From assembly GCF_029227915.1 (NCBI RefSeq), contig NC_079882.1, positions 6,014,001 to 6,078,000 of the forward strand: a stretch of DNA of 64,000 nt, given 5' to 3'. Under the pieces are notes generated by a model, which was given only the letters and a program-made list of their open reading frames with translations, ran no database searches and was not told the DNA's origin. The translations under genes were made by a program, and so were the position numbers. Each line of letters starts with the position of its first letter. Position 1 is the first letter of the stretch. Origin of the DNA: Hydractinia symbiolongicarpus. Taxonomy: Eukaryota; Cnidaria; Hydrozoa; Anthoathecata; Hydractiniidae. Below are positions 60,595 through 64,000 of this stretch, piece by piece.

Positions 60595-62923
60595 TTATTC
60601 TACACTTTTGCAGCTCTAAATAAGAAGGCTCTTTTGCCAAATTCTGGGTTGACCAAGGGAAGTGTGAACCTGTTTTTTGAAGCCCCTCTTGTTTGATGAT
60701 TATGACAGTTTTTTGTCAAAAGGAATTTTGAGCGTATGTAATCAGGAGCAATGTGATTCATTTCTTTGAAAACTAATATGGCATCGTTTTTGATGAGTAA
60801 ATTATTCATGGAATATTCCCTCTCTCTCCCAAGAAAGGTACGGACACATTTTAATCGTTTTTCTAGTTTTCCCAATCTACCTTGGGTGGCACAAGACCAT
60901 GCCGATGAGCAGTAGTTGAAATATGGCATGACAAGTGCATTAATTAAAAGGTTTTTTGTGTGAGGTGTTAAACAGGATGCAATGGTTCTAATTTTAGAAT
61001 ATTTAATTATTATTTTTCTATTTATGTCATTAATGTGCTCTTCCCATTGCATTTTTTGATCAAATGTTACCCCAAGATATTTAACTTTTTTGCTCCTCTT
61101 CAAAGGAATACCCATATAGTTGATAGTTTTGTTTTCTACTTTTTTTAACTGGTTGTGGTTGCCGAAAAAGATTGTTTTAGTTTTGTCCGTATTAATAGTC
61201 ATTTTGTTATTATTCAGCCAGAGGTCAACTTGCGAAAGTTCTAACTCGACCTGGGAGACAAGGGTATCCAAGTTTTAAAATAATTATTGCATCGTCTGCA
61301 TATAGATGGTGGTAGTTTAAATTGATAACAGATTTTAAGTCATCAATATACAAAAGAAAGAGCATGGGTCCCAACATAGATCCCTGAGGCACCCCAAGTG
61401 TCTTCATGAAGCAGATCTGATCCTGTGTCGTTCACAAGAGTCAGCTGCATTTGGCCCGTTAAGTAGGACTCGAACCAGTCAAAGGCAGCATCTCTGATGC
61501 CAAAACACCATAGTTTTTTTAACAAGATTTTATGTGTCAAAAGCTTTTTTAAGGTCAATGAGCACAGCACAAACAAAGTTATGTTGGTCAAGCTCAGTAA
61601 GAATAAAGTCAGAGACATCGACTACTGCAGTTTCTGTGGAAAAGAGTTTGCGAAATCCGGACTGTCTGTCATTAAGGAAGTTGTGCTCAGAAATAAAATG
61701 AGACATTTGCTCATGCACTAACTTTTCAAAAAATTTCATAGGAATTGGCAAAATGGAGATAGGCCGATAATTAGTAGGATCTGTTTTATTGCCACTTTTA
61801 AAAATAGGCGAGACCCTTTTCTACTTCCAACATTTAGGTACATAACCAGTAAATAAAGATTTGTTAAAAAGAATTGATAAATAAATACTCAAAGTGACAA
61901 ACCTGCTTTTAGCAGTCGTGAAGTTTTAGTGAACTAATTATTTTTTTGACACTTTTGGTCTTTGAGCCAACCGAAAAACGTGTCCGCTAACAGGTGGATT
62001 GACATTAGTAGTGTCAAAAGAAAATTTAGAGGCTAGTTTGGCACCAGAAGTTTCCGTACCATCGTTTTGGACTACTTGTTTTTCGAGGTAGTATTGCCTG
62101 ACTTATCGGGAACCAGTTTATTTAGGGTTTTCCAAAGTTGTTTTGGCCGTTTTTGAAAGTCCTGCACAACGTCATTATAGTACTTGTTTTTGAGTCGATT
62201 TTTGAGACCTATTCTGGTTCCTTTTTTGTTTGAAAGCTTCCCAGTCTATGATGGATTTTGTTTTTAATGCTTTCCGTTTAAGAAGTCTCTTTCTTTGATG
62301 GCTGTTATTAATTCATCAGTGACCCATGCCTCAACACTGCCAGAAAATCTATGTGTTTTGAAAGGGGCATGTTTGTCAGCCACTATTTGAACATTTTTAT
62401 TCAGTTTCTCACATGCTTCATCAAGGTCATCATAATTATTAAAATATGACCAGAAAAGCCTCTTCACTGAAGTTCTTGTAGCTACGAACCTTGATAGTTT
62501 TAGGTTCAAATTTTGGCGTTTTGAATTTTTTGATCACATAAACTAAATTGTGATCACTGATGCCTAAATCCATGACACCAGTTTTAGAAATACAAGAACT
62601 GTTAGAAAGTATCAAGTCTATAAGAGTGCTACTATTTTCAGTAACACAAGTTGTTCCTTAATATGTTGTTTTAGGAAAAGAGTGGAGCATAATTCCTTTA
62701 TTTTGGAGGAAAAAGCATATTTTTGAAAGCATGTTACAGTTAAAATCTCCCAAGATAAAAACTTCATTTTCTTTTGGGAGTTTATTAAAACACTGTTTAA
62801 AATGAGTACACAGGTTTTCAGTACTCTGCAAATCACTGCCTCCAGGTGGCTTGTAAACCCCCCTAAGGCTGTTTTAAGGAGTAGGGGACATTCACAGGGC
62901 AAGCAGTAAGTCACTAACATCAT
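60595..62923 (-). mobile_element. Non-LTR retrotransposon relic (endonuclease/RT), CR1/jockey-like, frameshifted
   Basis: Antisense in the first JADE intron. From the 5' end: endonuclease pieces VFILGDFN-like near 62750 and LIDLILSNS...GISDHNLVYVIKK near 62540-62620, a linker (HAPFKTHRFSGSVEAWVTDE), RT fingers FFEKLVHEQMSHFISEHNFL and NDRQSGFRK...LIDLKKAFDT, palm [20 protein letters not shown] and YADDAII, then the thumb and C-terminal part (KTKTIFFGN, KVKYLGVTFDQKMQWEEHI, MPYFNYCSSAW). Several frame changes and stops. The catalytic YADD is still present, in a broken frame. Distinct from the element at 57013. Confidence 0.88.
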
Positions 62924-63092
62924 TGCTAAGTAATAACTTGTTACTGCAGGAAGTTAAAGTGTTTGGTTTTTTGTTCTTAATCCTATTAAACACAATTTTT
63001 ATACCTGTTGTGAAACTTATTTTTGTAAAACTTGTTTTTGCAGATTTGGCCCAAATAGTAATGTTATCACGGTTAAATGTTTTCTCTTTTAG

Positions 63093-63783
63093 TATCACTA
63101 GATCCTACTTCAAAGAAGAAAAGAGTAAGTAATACACTCATGAATATCTTTTGTTTTGTTGCTAATATTTGATTATTTTTGAAAGTTAAATTGTATAAAG
63201 TAAAGATTTTTTTCTTCGTGCAAACCTTGTCTTATGTACAACCTACTTCATCTTAGATGCTGACTCGTCTATTCCATCTAAGAAAAACTCCTCAAAAAAT
63301 TCCAAGAATAAACTGGGTAGAAAGTTAGCAGAGGTATGAACACAATAGTTTATGGTATGAAAGAAAGTTAAAGGGGTTAACATTTTGTGAGTTTTGTCAG
63401 TTTCAAAAAAATTGGAAACCTCGTGAAATTAAATTTTTTTTTTTGAAAAACAATTTTTCCATTTGGTCAGCACATACATTATATAATAGAGCATGATCAA
63501 ATCCTTTTTTTGCAAAATTTTAAAAATTTATTTCTTGCAAAATATAGGACTTTACTAACTTTTTTTCAATTTTTTTTTACAAAAAATATATATGTAAAAT
63601 AAAACTGACTCTAATAAGGCTTTAATAGAGCAAATAACCAATCAACACATGTCATACAAACTTTAGGTCTTTCGCACTGACTTTATAACTGCTATGAAAA
63701 TACCAGACTCACAACAACTACCACCAGGGGAACACTTGATGTTAAAAGATACATGGAGGCAAGAATGGGAAAAGGGTGTGCAG
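63093..63783 (+). CDS. JADE: JADE family PHD-finger protein, N-terminal exons (continues beyond right edge)
   Basis: JADE proteins are scaffold subunits of the HBO1 histone acetyltransferase complex. Exons 63093-63124, 63257-63333 and 63667-63783 join in frame. The last reads [20 protein letters not shown] then [11 protein letters not shown], the block conserved at the N-terminus of JADE1/2/3; the preceding exon is Ser/Lys-rich ([15 protein letters not shown]), as in relatives. The PHD fingers must lie to the right. With the candidate exon at 59429 the visible protein is 88 residues. The paralogue type cannot be assigned; invertebrates usually have one JADE (rhinoceros-like). Confidence 0.88.
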
Positions 63784-64000
63784 GTATTGTGTATTTTTTA
63801 TTACTTTTGTTGCTCTTCAATTTCTTTTGTGGATTAGTTTTCAGTTTGCTGATTTTTTTTTAATTTTTTTTTAAATGGAGTTTGAAACTTTTATTTTCTC
63901 TTAGATGTAAAATAATAGGCATGCACAAACATTATTTTTCATTAAAGGTAGTGACTGCTTGAAATTTCTAATGGCTATATTAACCTATATTCGTACACTG

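Overview
This is a window of AT-rich metazoan nuclear DNA: genes are cut into many small exons with GT-AG (and a few GC-AG) introns, coding sequence is a small fraction, and the rest is packed with degenerate DNA transposons, non-LTR retrotransposons, tRNA-derived SINEs and microsatellites. The standard genetic code reads through every exon. The AT richness, the transposon mix and the style of the conserved proteins suggest an invertebrate, possibly a cnidarian/hydrozoan; that taxon is an inference, not something the sequence proves.

Layout. (1) 1179-16987, minus strand: the first 25 coding exons (1,053 codons, in frame throughout) of an inositol 1,4,5-trisphosphate receptor; the gene runs off the left edge. 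(2) 17,013-27,828: a 10.8-kb gene-poor interval with a THAP-coding TIR transposon relic, a duplicated tRNA-derived SINE, small MITEs and paired hairpins. (3) 28,169-38,079, minus: a complete plasma-membrane Ca2+-ATPase (PMCA/ATP2B), nine coding exons, with an unusually long first coding exon and a possible alternative C-terminal exon at 27,829-27,880. (4) 38,095-43,677: intergenic DNA with another SINE and a MITE. (5) 43,678-46,789 and 49,104-52,760, both minus: a tandem pair of mitochondrial carnitine/acylcarnitine carriers (SLC25A20 type), each 11 exons with identical exon lengths and 307 codons. (6) 52.8-59.4 kb: intergenic DNA with MITEs, a 52-bp-unit minisatellite, a TIR element and a decayed endonuclease/RT retrotransposon. 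(7) 59,431 to the right edge, plus: the N-terminal exons of a JADE family PHD-finger gene, whose first intron holds a Helitron, an (AAT)n tract and a second decayed LINE in antisense.

Functionally, the IP3 receptor (Ca2+ release from the ER) and PMCA (Ca2+ extrusion at the plasma membrane) are neighbours on the same strand and act on opposite sides of the same cytosolic Ca2+ signal. The carriers serve mitochondrial fatty-acid import and JADE is a chromatin factor; nothing in the sequence shows that these share regulation. Exon borders were set by hand from splice consensus plus reading-frame continuity and family alignment from memory; no search was run.
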